Origin: an uncultured Fidelibacterota bacterium | GTDB lineage: Bacteria; Fidelibacterota; Marinisomatia; SCGC-AAA003-L08; D37C17 | Assembly (NCBI GenBank): GCA_913049525.1 | Contig: CAJWYZ010000013.1 | Coordinates: 1 to 16,978 of the forward strand | DNA: 16,978 nucleotides | Direction of reading: 5' to 3' | Shown here: positions 9,010-16,761 of the stretch, piece after piece | Layout: each line of letters starts with the position of its first letter | Position numbering within the stretch: position 1 is the stretch's first letter | Translations under genes and position numbers: made by a program | The notes under the pieces: model-generated | The model's input: the letters and a program-made list of their open reading frames with translations, nothing else | The model's database searches: none | What the model was told of the DNA's origin: nothing

Positions 9010-9884
9010 TGAGTAAAAATCGAAATTATTCATACTGGATTATTGGATTAATTGTTTTTATAATAATTCTTTCAATTATTCCATGGGAGGATGTGATACC
9101 TTCGGGACCTAAGGTGGGTATTGTTGAAATTAATGCACCCATTACCAGTTCCAAAAAAGTAGTGGAAGATCTCAACTACTTTAACAGGAAATCTAATATT
9201 GTTGCTATCGTTGTTCGGTTGGAAACACCTGGAGGAGGTGTAGCTGCAAGTCAGGAGATTTATGAAAAAGTTAGAAAAATTTCACAAACCAGTCATAAAC
9301 CAATCATTGCATCCATGGGGGGTGTGGCTGCATCAGGTGGTTATTATATTGCCTTAGGTGCAGATACAATAATGGCGAATCCCGGTACGGCAACAGGTTC
9401 TATTGGCGTTATTATGTCATATCCTATAGTAGGGGATTTGATTGATAAAATGGGAATCCAATACACAACCATTAAAAGTGGAATTCTTAAGGATTCGGGA
9501 TCACCCTTTAAAGATATAACTAAGGAAGAAAGGGCATATTTTCAAGGATTAATCGATGATCTCCATAATCAGTTTTTATCTGTAGTAGCGAATGAAAGAA
9601 AACTCCCTCTTGATATTGCAGGTAATTTATCTAATGGTCAAGTTTATTCCGGAAAACAAGCCGTAGAAAATGGATTAATTGACATGTTAGGAACATTTGA
9701 AGATGCAGTACTTCTTGCTGCCCATAAATCTGGATCTAGTGAGAAACCTGAAATTGTTTATCCGCCCAAAAAGGAAAAGGGTTTGTTAGATATGCTTTTC
9801 GGGGATATATTGCCAAGCTCTACTATAGGGAATTTGTTTATGTTTCCAGTGCCAGAGTATAAATTACCATACAAGATAAAATGA
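9009..9884 (+). CDS. sppA: Signal peptide peptidase SppA, short (36K-type) form
   Basis: This membrane-bound serine protease digests signal peptides left after secretion. From ATG 9009 it has 291 residues, matching the single-domain SppA type rather than the double-length E. coli form. An N-terminal TM helix (about 10-26) anchors the S49 protease domain in the periplasm. The nucleophile is the Ser in GGVAASGGYY (Ser109 from this start). The general base is a Lys in KSGILKD; the second Lys (Lys161) lies 52 residues after the Ser, the same spacing as Ser147/Lys199 known for Bacillus SppA. An alternative in-frame ATG at 8994 adds five residues; I prefer 9009 because TGATG overlaps the mltD stop by one base. 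The stop overlaps the HU-like gene (ATGA). Confidence 0.93.
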   Translation: MSKNRNYSYWIIGLIVFIIILSIIPWEDVIPSGPKVGIVEINAPITSSKKVVEDLNYFNRKSNIVAIVVRLETPGGGVAASQEIYEKVRKISQTSHKPIIASMGGVAASGGYYIALGADTIMANPGTATGSIGVIMSYPIVGDLIDKMGIQYTTIKSGILKDSGSPFKDITKEERAYFQGLIDDLHNQFLSVVANERKLPLDIAGNLSNGQVYSGKQAVENGLIDMLGTFEDAVLLAAHKSGSSEKPEIVYPPKKEKGLLDMLFGDILPSSTIGNLFMFPVPEYKLPYKIK

Positions 9885-10174
9885 CAAAATCTGATATTAT
9901 AAAAGAAGTTGCTGATGGAACTGGTCTCACAAAGGTTGAGATAGAAGCTGTATTAGATGGAGTAATCCTCAGTATATCAGAGGCCTTGAAACGGGGTGAG
10001 CGTGTGGATTTACGAGGTTTTGGCAGTTTCGTAATTAAACAAAGGGGTGCTAGGGATGCAAGAAATCCTGCCACTCGAGAAATTGTCAGATTAAAGGAGC
10101 GATTTATACCAGCTTTCAAAGTTTCAAAAATTTTAAAGAATGTTGTAAATAAATCATTATTAAGAGGGTTTTAA
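9881..10174 (+). CDS. HU/IHF-family DNA-binding protein
   Basis: This 97-residue protein has the complete HU/IHF fold: two N-terminal helices (about 3-38), the beta-turn VDLRGFGSF (42-50), an arm with RNP at 61-63 whose proline intercalates into and bends DNA in family members, then PAFKVSK (77-83) and a C-terminal helix. Its role is nucleoid compaction and DNA bending as a dimer. VDLRGFGSF looks more IHF-like than HU-like, but family rules outside Proteobacteria are loose, so I do not choose. The tail (KSLLRGF) is a few residues longer than the usual 90. The ATG overlaps the sppA stop (ATGA), so it is translated from the same message. PFxxGK-type sequences are more usual where VSK occurs here. 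Confidence 0.93.
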   Translation: MTKSDIIKEVADGTGLTKVEIEAVLDGVILSISEALKRGERVDLRGFGSFVIKQRGARDARNPATREIVRLKERFIPAFKVSKILKNVVNKSLLRGF

Positions 10175-10189
10175 AATAAAGGGAAAAAT

Positions 10190-10282
10190 ATGCCTTGTGG
10201 AAAAAAACGTAAAAAGAAAAAGATGAATACTCATAAGCGAAAAAAACGTTTACGGGCAAATCGTCATAAGAAAAAGAAATAA
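10190..10282 (+). CDS. AURKAIP1/COX24-domain basic miniprotein (mS38-like), 30 aa
   Basis: A very short gene encodes 30 residues opening MPCGKKRKKKKMNTHKRKKR and ending in a KKKK run. More than half the residues are Lys or Arg. The pattern MPxGKKRKxxKMxTHKRKKRLRxNRHKKK is the signature I know from tiny FCB-group proteins annotated as AURKAIP1/COX24 domain. That domain is also the C-terminus of the mitochondrial small-subunit ribosomal protein mS38, so a ribosome-associated, rRNA-binding role is likely by inference. AAGGG lies just upstream of ATG 10190 with good spacing, which argues for real translation. It follows the HU-like gene by 15 bases and probably shares its transcript. The gene is short enough to be missed by most gene finders. 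Confidence 0.85.
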   Translation: MPCGKKRKKKKMNTHKRKKRLRANRHKKKK

Positions 10283-10294
10283 TTTAATTTTTAA

Positions 10295-10311
10295 ATCATA
10301 AAACTTATGAT
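10295..10311. other. AT-rich inverted repeat after the miniprotein gene
   Basis: ATCATAA and TTATGAT flank an AAC loop: a perfect 7-bp stem, 12 bases after the miniprotein stop codon. It is weak (one G-C pair per stem), and no T-run follows on the + strand. It may protect the 3' end of the upstream message or be chance. Confidence 0.25.
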
Positions 10312-10328
10312 GTAAAATTGAATTAATT

Positions 10329-10369
10329 ATGCCGTCAATTTGAAGTTGAGTTGGCGGCATTTGCATTTT
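10329..10369 (+). terminator. Stem-loop with T-rich tail: possible terminator or attenuator before xseA
   Basis: ATGCCGTCAA (10329-10338) pairs with TTGGCGGCAT (10351-10360) over ten base pairs, one of them a U-G wobble, around a 12-base loop. The stem is markedly GC-richer than its surroundings and is followed by TTGCATTTT, a loose U-tract. It would end the mltD-sppA-HU-miniprotein message. It lies directly against ATG 10370 of xseA, so it could instead act as an attenuator or control access to the start. The U-tract is interrupted, so intrinsic termination is plausible rather than certain. Confidence 0.5.
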
Positions 10370-11584
10370 ATGAATATAGCTGGTCATTCTATTCTTACCA
10401 TTACGCAGGTTGCAAACCAGGTGAAGTATACTTTGGAAAAAAAATATACAAACCTTTGGATTCAGGGGGAGATAGCTTCAAGTAAGGCATATCCATCCGG
10501 TCATATCTATTTGACTCTAAAAGATGGACAAAGTGAACTGTCTGCTGTGATATTCTCACAGTATGCAAAACTGCTGAAACATAAACCTATAACGGGATTA
10601 AAAGTAACCGTTAATGGTGATCTATCCCTGTATTCAGCCAAAGGTCAGTTTCAATTACAGATAAGAAATTTGTATCCTACAGGTCAGGGTGATTTATGGT
10701 TGGCGTACGAGGCATTAAAAGCAAAGCTGGAATTAGAAGGATTATTCGCTCCGGAAAGTAAAAAGAAAATCCCTCGTTTTCCCAATCGAATTGGTATTAT
10801 TACTAGTAGTGAGGGTGCAGTTCTGAGAGATATTATACAGGTATTAAATCGTCGAGCACCTCATGTATCTTGCCTTATTCATCCTGTCCCGGTTCAGGGA
10901 AAAAGTGCAGCTGGAAAAATATCGGAAGCCATTAAACTGATGAACCAGTATGGCAAAATGGATACCCTCATTGTAGGGAGAGGAGGGGGGTCCCTTGAAG
11001 ACCTTTGGTGTTTTAATGATGAACAGGTTATCCGAGCTATTTATAATTCCAAAATTCCAATAATTTCCGCTATCGGACATGAAACGGACACTACGCTTTC
11101 TGATTATGCAGCAGATTATAGGGCTCCAACTCCATCTGTAGCTGCTGAAATTGCATCTGAAGATAGACAGGAAACTATACAATATTTAGATAGTATTTCA
11201 GAAAGATTTCAAATAGCATCTAAGCAGATAATTACAAATTATAAAGAAAAAATTGTCAGTCTTCAAAATAGGCATGGTTTTTTTAAACCTCGTTTACTTC
11301 TGGAACAATGGAATACAAAACTTAATGATATGGATTATCGTATTAAACAGAGTTATAATAGTATAATTAATTCTCAAAAAAAAATAGTGGACTCGCTGCA
11401 GGATAAAATATTATTATTGAATCCTAAAACTCAATTAAGAAGAGGATTTGCAATAGCAATGGATTCTAAAAACAATATCATTTTTTCACCTGATCAAGTT
11501 AAAATAAATGAGGATATGAAGATTCAGGTATCCAAAGGAATAATTATGACCAAAGTTAAGGAAGGGAAAATTAACAATGCCTAA
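10370..11584 (+). CDS. xseA: Exodeoxyribonuclease VII large subunit
   Basis: This is the catalytic subunit of exonuclease VII, which with several XseB chains degrades single-stranded DNA from both ends during repair. At 404 residues it has normal length. An N-terminal OB-fold (about 7-103, with LWIQGEIASSKAYPSGHIYL) binds ssDNA. The catalytic domain shows GIITSSEGAVLRDI (142-155), GRGGGSLEDLW (203-213), IGHETDTTLSDYAADYRAPT (235-254) and PSVAAE. A long helical region (about 265-345) is the XseB-binding coiled coil, and the C-terminal NPKTQLRRGFAI element is conserved. I start at ATG 10370; a TTG at 10340 would add residues encoded by the loop and 3' arm of the upstream hairpin. There is no Shine-Dalgarno before either. 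The last codons overlap xseB by eight bases. Confidence 0.95.
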   Translation: MNIAGHSILTITQVANQVKYTLEKKYTNLWIQGEIASSKAYPSGHIYLTLKDGQSELSAVIFSQYAKLLKHKPITGLKVTVNGDLSLYSAKGQFQLQIRNLYPTGQGDLWLAYEALKAKLELEGLFAPESKKKIPRFPNRIGIITSSEGAVLRDIIQVLNRRAPHVSCLIHPVPVQGKSAAGKISEAIKLMNQYGKMDTLIVGRGGGSLEDLWCFNDEQVIRAIYNSKIPIISAIGHETDTTLSDYAADYRAPTPSVAAEIASEDRQETIQYLDSISERFQIASKQIITNYKEKIVSLQNRHGFFKPRLLLEQWNTKLNDMDYRIKQSYNSIINSQKKIVDSLQDKILLLNPKTQLRRGFAIAMDSKNNIIFSPDQVKINEDMKIQVSKGIIMTKVKEGKINNA

Positions 11585-11804
11585 AAAACAAAATTTTGAA
11601 GATACACTTTCAGAACTTCAATCCATTGTTCAAAAATTGGAATCTGATTCACTATCTCTTGATAAAATGGTTCATTTTTTTGAAGATGGAATGAAATTAA
11701 TGAAAATATGTCGAGCTCAGTTAGATGAAGTTGAAAATCGTATTTCTACTCTGGTAAAAGAAAATGATGAGTTGAGTGAAAAACCGGGAATTGAACAATC
11801 ATGA
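11577..11804 (+). CDS. xseB: Exodeoxyribonuclease VII small subunit
   Basis: This 75-residue helical subunit wraps on the XseA coiled coil and is needed for exonuclease VII activity. The family pattern is clear: [17 protein letters not shown] (7-23), then [16 protein letters not shown] (26-41) and an amphipathic helix [12 protein letters not shown] (45-56). It overlaps the xseA end by eight bases, with GGAAGGG about ten bases before its ATG. Its TGA overlaps nadK (ATGA). This tight linkage fits the fixed stoichiometry of the complex. Confidence 0.95.
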   Translation: MPKKQNFEDTLSELQSIVQKLESDSLSLDKMVHFFEDGMKLMKICRAQLDEVENRISTLVKENDELSEKPGIEQS

Positions 11805-12673
11805 TTATTGGATGCACAGGGAATTATCGTAAAGAGGAATTTTATGCTATTCTTCAAAAAGTTTATTCCATTTTGAAAGATGAAAATGTGGAATTTCTCA
11901 TATCATCAGATTTAGAAAAAAATACAGAGTTTGAAATTCCTAACGAGTATATTATTATGGAATTTTTGCAATTGGTTGAAAAATGTGATGTATTATTTGC
12001 CATTGGAGGTGATGGTACAATACTTTCAACTGTACGAAGGCTTGAACAGAATATGAAACCCATAATGGGTATCCATATAGGTGGGTTGGGATTTTTGAGT
12101 GAATGTACAGAAAAAAATTTAAAAGAAAGTATAAATAGTATTTTAAACAATGAATACCTTATATCTCAACGAATGTTATTAGAGGTTCAAGTGTCACCGC
12201 CCAATGATGCCATTCAAACATTGTGGGCACTTAATGATGTAGTTGTCGATCATGGTCCATCAGCTCGGCTGTTAAAGACAGAGGTTCAGGTTTCAAATCA
12301 TTATCTTAATACCTTTGAGGGAGATGGAGTCATATTTTCCACACCCACCGGAAGTACAGCTTATTCACTCTCAGCTGGTGGTCCTATTATTTATCCTTCA
12401 ATGGATTCTATTACTGTTACTCCAATTTGTCCCCATAGTTTGTCGGCTCGCCCCATTGTTCTCAGATCTACTGAAACTATTACCATGAGTTTTCCAGAAC
12501 CTTATGATGGCATTTCACTGACAGTAGATGGTCAGATAAAAATTCTCATTGATGATCAAACACAAATTAAAATAAGAAAAGCTAAACACAGTGCCCAAAT
12601 TATTTCCCTTCCAGGTAATGGGTATTTTAAAACACTACGGACAAAAATGGGCTGGTCTGGAAATGTTCGATAA
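11801..12673 (+). CDS. nadK: NAD kinase (ATP/polyphosphate-dependent)
   Basis: This enzyme phosphorylates NAD to NADP in the cytoplasm and is the sole source of NADP in most bacteria. At 290 residues its length is typical. Visible motifs are GGDGT (69-73) with the catalytic aspartate, [10 protein letters not shown] (90-99), the Asn-Asp pair in LNDVVVDHG (144-152) that contacts the nicotinamide ribose, GDG (174-176), and [16 protein letters not shown] (181-196). It begins inside the xseB stop codon (ATGA). In many bacteria nadK lies a few genes after xseB, separated by ispA, dxs and tlyA; here it follows immediately, a compressed version of that order. Confidence 0.96.
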   Translation: MIIGCTGNYRKEEFYAILQKVYSILKDENVEFLISSDLEKNTEFEIPNEYIIMEFLQLVEKCDVLFAIGGDGTILSTVRRLEQNMKPIMGIHIGGLGFLSECTEKNLKESINSILNNEYLISQRMLLEVQVSPPNDAIQTLWALNDVVVDHGPSARLLKTEVQVSNHYLNTFEGDGVIFSTPTGSTAYSLSAGGPIIYPSMDSITVTPICPHSLSARPIVLRSTETITMSFPEPYDGISLTVDGQIKILIDDQTQIKIRKAKHSAQIISLPGNGYFKTLRTKMGWSGNVR

Positions 12674-12693
12674 GCTCGTTTTTACTTAAAAAA

Positions 12694-14400
12694 ATGAAAA
12701 GAATATTAATTTTATTTGGAGTAATAATATTTGGCTGTCGGAGTTCTCCGGAGGTTTCATTTGATAGTTTAAACCAAGCCTTTATCAATTGGTATTTCAA
12801 ATATCATCCTGTTGAATCCACGAGATATAATATCAAAATTAAAAATGGCAAATATTCATTAAATACTAAAGCAGAAATGGATGAATATTATGCAGATATT
12901 TCTCGATTTCTCATAGAATTATCTCAAATTGATGCCACTAAAATTCCTCCAGATTCACGGATTGATTATGAAATATTATATTCTAAATTAGAAGAAATGA
13001 AATTTATTATTGATGAAATTAAACCATGGGAGTGGAATCCTTTATGGACACTTGATGAACTTTACGATGGAATTTATATCTTGAGTGAACGAGCTGATAT
13101 AAAAATGGATGACAGGGTAAATGCTGTAAAATTAAGACTAGATAAAATCCCAGGATTATTGAATAATTCCAAGATTCTCTTAACCGCACATTCAAAAAGT
13201 CATATTTTTTATAGTAATACAAGATTAGATATGTTGGTAAATCTCCTCAAACAATTACCTCTTAAATTAAATTCTGATAATATTACTCTTGACTCAATTG
13301 ATGAATTGATTAATAAGGCTATTATTGCATTAGATGGATATAAAGTTTGGCTCAATTCTTATCCAGAAAAATTAGAAGAAATTCCATTTCCAGAAAAACT
13401 GCGTCTTAATCAAAATGGATTTCACTATTATACGGGTGGTAATTATTTAGCTCCTCGTGTTTATAAACTGGCAATGAAAAAACTTAGACCCACTCAGGAT
13501 AGATTATTTCATTTGACTTTGCCATTTTACCTGAAGGAAAATGACGAACCCGTATGGTTAGACCGTGAAGATACTTTGGAAGTTATTAAATGGGTGATTG
13601 AAGATATTAATAATAATCCTAAATACAAGATAAGAAATGATGAAGTATTATCGCAGTTTTACGAATCGTTAACTAATATTGAAAAATTTTGTTATAGTAA
13701 GTCTCTGTTGCCCAGAAATAAGAATAAAACTATCCATTTGGAATTTGCTCAAGAATATGCCAATTCTCAAATTCCGGCATTCTTATTCGATAATCATCCA
13801 AAACAAGTTTCTACAGATATTATTTATAATATAAGACCCCCTGATGATGATTTTGGAGAATATCCTTTAAACAAGCTGGAAATAGATATTATTAATGCAC
13901 TACATATTATTCCGGGATATGGAATACAGTTGGGATACTCTCAAAATTATCCATCCATGATAAGGTATTTATTCCCAGATTTAGTGACTTCTGCAGGGTG
14001 GAAATCCTATGCTTTAAATATGTTAATTGAAGAAGGGTATGGTGATTGGGAGCAAGAGTATCATATTTTAAAATTGAAAGAAGAAATTTCAATTATAGTT
14101 CGGGCCATTATAGAAATAAAATATTACTCTGGTGATATCAGCAGAGATGATGCCATTAAATATCTTATAAAAATGGCATTTATGGAAAAAGATAGAGCAG
14201 AGATATTATTAATGGAATCGGATTTACATTATTTTTCCGGAACAACTACATTCATAGGGATAATGGAAATGAGTTCGCTATTAGCAGAGTATAAACGTAC
14301 CCAAGGCGATAAATTTGAACTTTCGGAATTCCATAGATTAATTTTAAAAGATGGAGTTGTCCCTCTCTTTGAATTGAAAAAAAAGGTGTTATCGCTGTAA
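12694..14400 (+). CDS. DUF885-like lipoprotein lacking the conserved His/Glu motif
   Basis: This 568-residue protein starts with a lipoprotein signal: MKRILILFGVIIFGC, with Cys15 as the lipidated residue (the lipobox is loose, IFGC). The body resembles the DUF885 family in its HPVESTRY opening, the DYEIL segment, helical layout and the C-terminal GDKFELSEFHRLILKDGVVPL. In the family, as I recall it, a metallopeptidase-like HExxPGHHLQ motif is followed by an EGWALYAE segment. Here the equivalents read HIIPGYGIQ (404-412) and AGWKSYAL (434-441), so the first Glu, the later His pair and the Glu of EGW are all replaced. It may be a non-catalytic relative. It starts 20 bases after nadK with no Shine-Dalgarno and runs to 15 bases before the transketolase gene. 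Its function is unknown. Confidence 0.75.
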   Translation: MKRILILFGVIIFGCRSSPEVSFDSLNQAFINWYFKYHPVESTRYNIKIKNGKYSLNTKAEMDEYYADISRFLIELSQIDATKIPPDSRIDYEILYSKLEEMKFIIDEIKPWEWNPLWTLDELYDGIYILSERADIKMDDRVNAVKLRLDKIPGLLNNSKILLTAHSKSHIFYSNTRLDMLVNLLKQLPLKLNSDNITLDSIDELINKAIIALDGYKVWLNSYPEKLEEIPFPEKLRLNQNGFHYYTGGNYLAPRVYKLAMKKLRPTQDRLFHLTLPFYLKENDEPVWLDREDTLEVIKWVIEDINNNPKYKIRNDEVLSQFYESLTNIEKFCYSKSLLPRNKNKTIHLEFAQEYANSQIPAFLFDNHPKQVSTDIIYNIRPPDDDFGEYPLNKLEIDIINALHIIPGYGIQLGYSQNYPSMIRYLFPDLVTSAGWKSYALNMLIEEGYGDWEQEYHILKLKEEISIIVRAIIEIKYYSGDISRDDAIKYLIKMAFMEKDRAEILLMESDLHYFSGTTTFIGIMEMSSLLAEYKRTQGDKFELSEFHRLILKDGVVPLFELKKKVLSL

Positions 14401-14415
14401 TTTTATAGTCTATTT

Positions 14416-16761
14416 ATGAATCTACTTAACCAACATAAGAGTAATTTACACTATTGGGATGCCATTGCCGGAATGGTAGACCAATCTATTGATATTGCTT
14501 TAAATCTATCTCAAAGTGGACATCCCGGCGGTTCTCGCTCTAAAGTGCATGCATTAATTGCTACATTGCTGTCTGGTATTATGAAATGGGATATTCGCAA
14601 TCCCGGTACAACTTTTGGTGATCGTTTTGTTTTAGTTGCTGGGCATACCAATCCGGTAGTGTATGCTACTTTGGCTGTGTTCAATGAAGCGCTTCGGAGA
14701 AAATATAAGGAAACGGGTGATCCAAAATATGTGAATCCAAAGGGAGAGGAATTTACGCTTTATTGGGAAGACTTGCTTACACTGAGACGACGGGGAGGAT
14801 TGCCAGGGCATGCTGAAATGGAAGGGAAAACCCTGTTTTTTAAATATAATACAGGACCATCCGGACACGGTGCAGCTCCTGCTGCTGGTCAGGCATTTGC
14901 TCTCAAATACAGCGGTGCACCAAGCTCAAGAGTATTTGCCATGGAAGGGGAGGGTGGACTTACTACCGGTGTTTCTCATGAGGCCAGAATCTCTGCTTAT
15001 GGATTGGGACTCGGGAATTTGATTTACCTGGTGGATTGGAATGATTTTGGAATTGACGATCGACCTTTTAGCGATATAAAAGCTGGGAACCCTGCTGATT
15101 GGTTTGAACCATATGGCTGGAAAGTAGCCGGAACAGAAAATGGGGATGATTGGGAAAGCATACTTATAGCTTTTGAGGAATTATTCAAATCTGAAAATCC
15201 AGACCAACCGAAAGCAATATGGATGAAAACTCGAAAAGGCAGGGGATATGGAAAATTTGACAATGCCAGCCATGGAGCGCCTCATAAACGAAATTCTAAA
15301 GAGTTTTGGAAAATTATGGGAGATTTTGGAAATCGCTTTGGAGTCCAATTTGAACATTTAAATATAGAACCCTCAGTCGATTTTGATTTAAATAAAAAGC
15401 AAATGGCAGATACAATGCATTCAGTGATGTCATTATTTGATTCTATAGACGGCCTTACCGATTATCTTGCAAATCATCTTATTGATATAGCAGAATCCAT
15501 TCATGAAAATGATTCTGTGAAAATAGGATTTGAGAAGAACCCTTTTGCGGATAATACTCTTTATGATTTTAAAAATTATCCCGCTAATTTATATCTTAAA
15601 CCAGGTGAAATAGCGCCCAACCGAGCGGCTTTTGGAAATTTTGGTTCTTGGATAAATTCCTATTGTAAAGAAATATATGGCAGACCGGTAGCACTAGTCT
15701 GTTCAGCCGATTTAGCAGGATCAACAAATATTGCCGGATTTAGTAAAGGTTGGAATAATAGTATAGGCTATGGAGTGTATCATCGGGAGGATAATCCTAA
15801 AGGAACATTACTTCCTCAGGGTATTACGGAATTTGCTAACGCAGGGCTCATGACGGGTATTAGTACGGTTAATTTTGCAAATAATCCTTATAAAGAATTT
15901 AATGGATATATAACATCCTGCAGTACCTATGGATCCTTTTCATATTTAAAATATGGCGCCTATCGATTGTTCAGTCAAATTGCACAAGACTCCCAATTGA
16001 AAGTAGGTAAAACCATTTGGGTTGCGGGTCATTCGGGACCAGAAACTGCTGAAGATTTTCGAACCCATTTTGGAATTTTTGCACCAGGTGTAACTCAATT
16101 ATTTCCCGAAGGGAAAATTCTCAATCTCCACCCGTGGGAATATAATGAAGTTCCGGTAATGCTTGGGGCGGCATTGGCTCAGGATATACCCATCATTGTG
16201 TTGCACTTAACACGTCCACCCATTGAAATTCCTCATCGCCTTAATTTGGAGATGCCATCCCATTTTGAAGCTGCTAAGGGTGCGTATGTAATAAAAGATT
16301 ATAATGATGATAGAGAAAAAAGTGGAGTGGTGATTGTTAGAGGCACAAGTGTTATAAATGAATTATGCTCAATACTTCCTGAAATTATTGAAAATGGACC
16401 AAATATTAAAATTGTAGCTGCATTATCTTGGGGATTATTTCATTTACAATCAGAAGAATATAGGAGGTCAGTTATAAAAGAGGATGAATGGTTAGATTGT
16501 ATGGTAATTACCAATACTTCTTTAGGAAATATGTCTAATTGGGTTCAACACCCCATTGTAAAGGAATATTCCTTATCTCCTGATTGGGATAATAGCTGGC
16601 GATTTGGAGGCAATTTAGAAGAGGTTATCGATGAATCTCATTTATCGGCACATTGGCAAAGTAAAGCCATCCAAAAATTTGCCAATAAAAGAAAATTACG
16701 TATAGATGCACTGAAAAAGTCAATACCTGAAAATATATTTGATAAAATGGGGATTGAATGA
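14416..16761 (+). CDS. Transketolase-family thiamine diphosphate enzyme (divergent, 781 aa)
   Basis: The N-terminal TPP domain has SGHPGG (34-39), VAGHTNP (74-80), GPSGHGAAPAAGQAFALKY (147-165), and GEGGLTTGVSHEA followed by VDWNDFGID. The middle domain carries PQGITEF with Glu472, which matches the Glu that activates the cofactor in transketolase. The C-terminal domain follows (about 600-781). Transketolases move two-carbon ketol units in the pentose phosphate pathway. This one is over 100 residues longer than the usual 660, and its metal-binding GDG is GEG (178-180). Asn209 keeps the 30-residue spacing to the changed residue seen in E. coli transketolase (Asp155-Asn185). The substrate may therefore differ. 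Phosphoketolase and DXS fit less well. The stop overlaps the next gene (ATGA). Confidence 0.85.
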   Translation: MNLLNQHKSNLHYWDAIAGMVDQSIDIALNLSQSGHPGGSRSKVHALIATLLSGIMKWDIRNPGTTFGDRFVLVAGHTNPVVYATLAVFNEALRRKYKETGDPKYVNPKGEEFTLYWEDLLTLRRRGGLPGHAEMEGKTLFFKYNTGPSGHGAAPAAGQAFALKYSGAPSSRVFAMEGEGGLTTGVSHEARISAYGLGLGNLIYLVDWNDFGIDDRPFSDIKAGNPADWFEPYGWKVAGTENGDDWESILIAFEELFKSENPDQPKAIWMKTRKGRGYGKFDNASHGAPHKRNSKEFWKIMGDFGNRFGVQFEHLNIEPSVDFDLNKKQMADTMHSVMSLFDSIDGLTDYLANHLIDIAESIHENDSVKIGFEKNPFADNTLYDFKNYPANLYLKPGEIAPNRAAFGNFGSWINSYCKEIYGRPVALVCSADLAGSTNIAGFSKGWNNSIGYGVYHREDNPKGTLLPQGITEFANAGLMTGISTVNFANNPYKEFNGYITSCSTYGSFSYLKYGAYRLFSQIAQDSQLKVGKTIWVAGHSGPETAEDFRTHFGIFAPGVTQLFPEGKILNLHPWEYNEVPVMLGAALAQDIPIIVLHLTRPPIEIPHRLNLEMPSHFEAAKGAYVIKDYNDDREKSGVVIVRGTSVINELCSILPEIIENGPNIKIVAALSWGLFHLQSEEYRRSVIKEDEWLDCMVITNTSLGNMSNWVQHPIVKEYSLSPDWDNSWRFGGNLEEVIDESHLSAHWQSKAIQKFANKRKLRIDALKKSIPENIFDKMGIE

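Noticed and set aside
10340..10342. TTG as start of xseA
   Set aside because: It adds ten residues encoded by the loop and 3' arm of the hairpin and unlike XseA N-termini; ATG 10370 gives the normal opening.
10975..10995. G-rich tract resembling a G-quadruplex
   Set aside because: It encodes the conserved GRGGGS motif of XseA, so protein conservation explains the glycine codons.
11377..11386. Run of A residues that could allow slippage in xseA
   Set aside because: The frame continues normally through the run, and similar A-runs are common in this AT-rich DNA.
14416..16761. Phosphoketolase or DXS identity for the ThDP enzyme
   Set aside because: The length resembles phosphoketolase, but the SGHPGG, SHEA and GITEF motifs follow transketolase; DXS is shorter and has GDGALT-type sequence.
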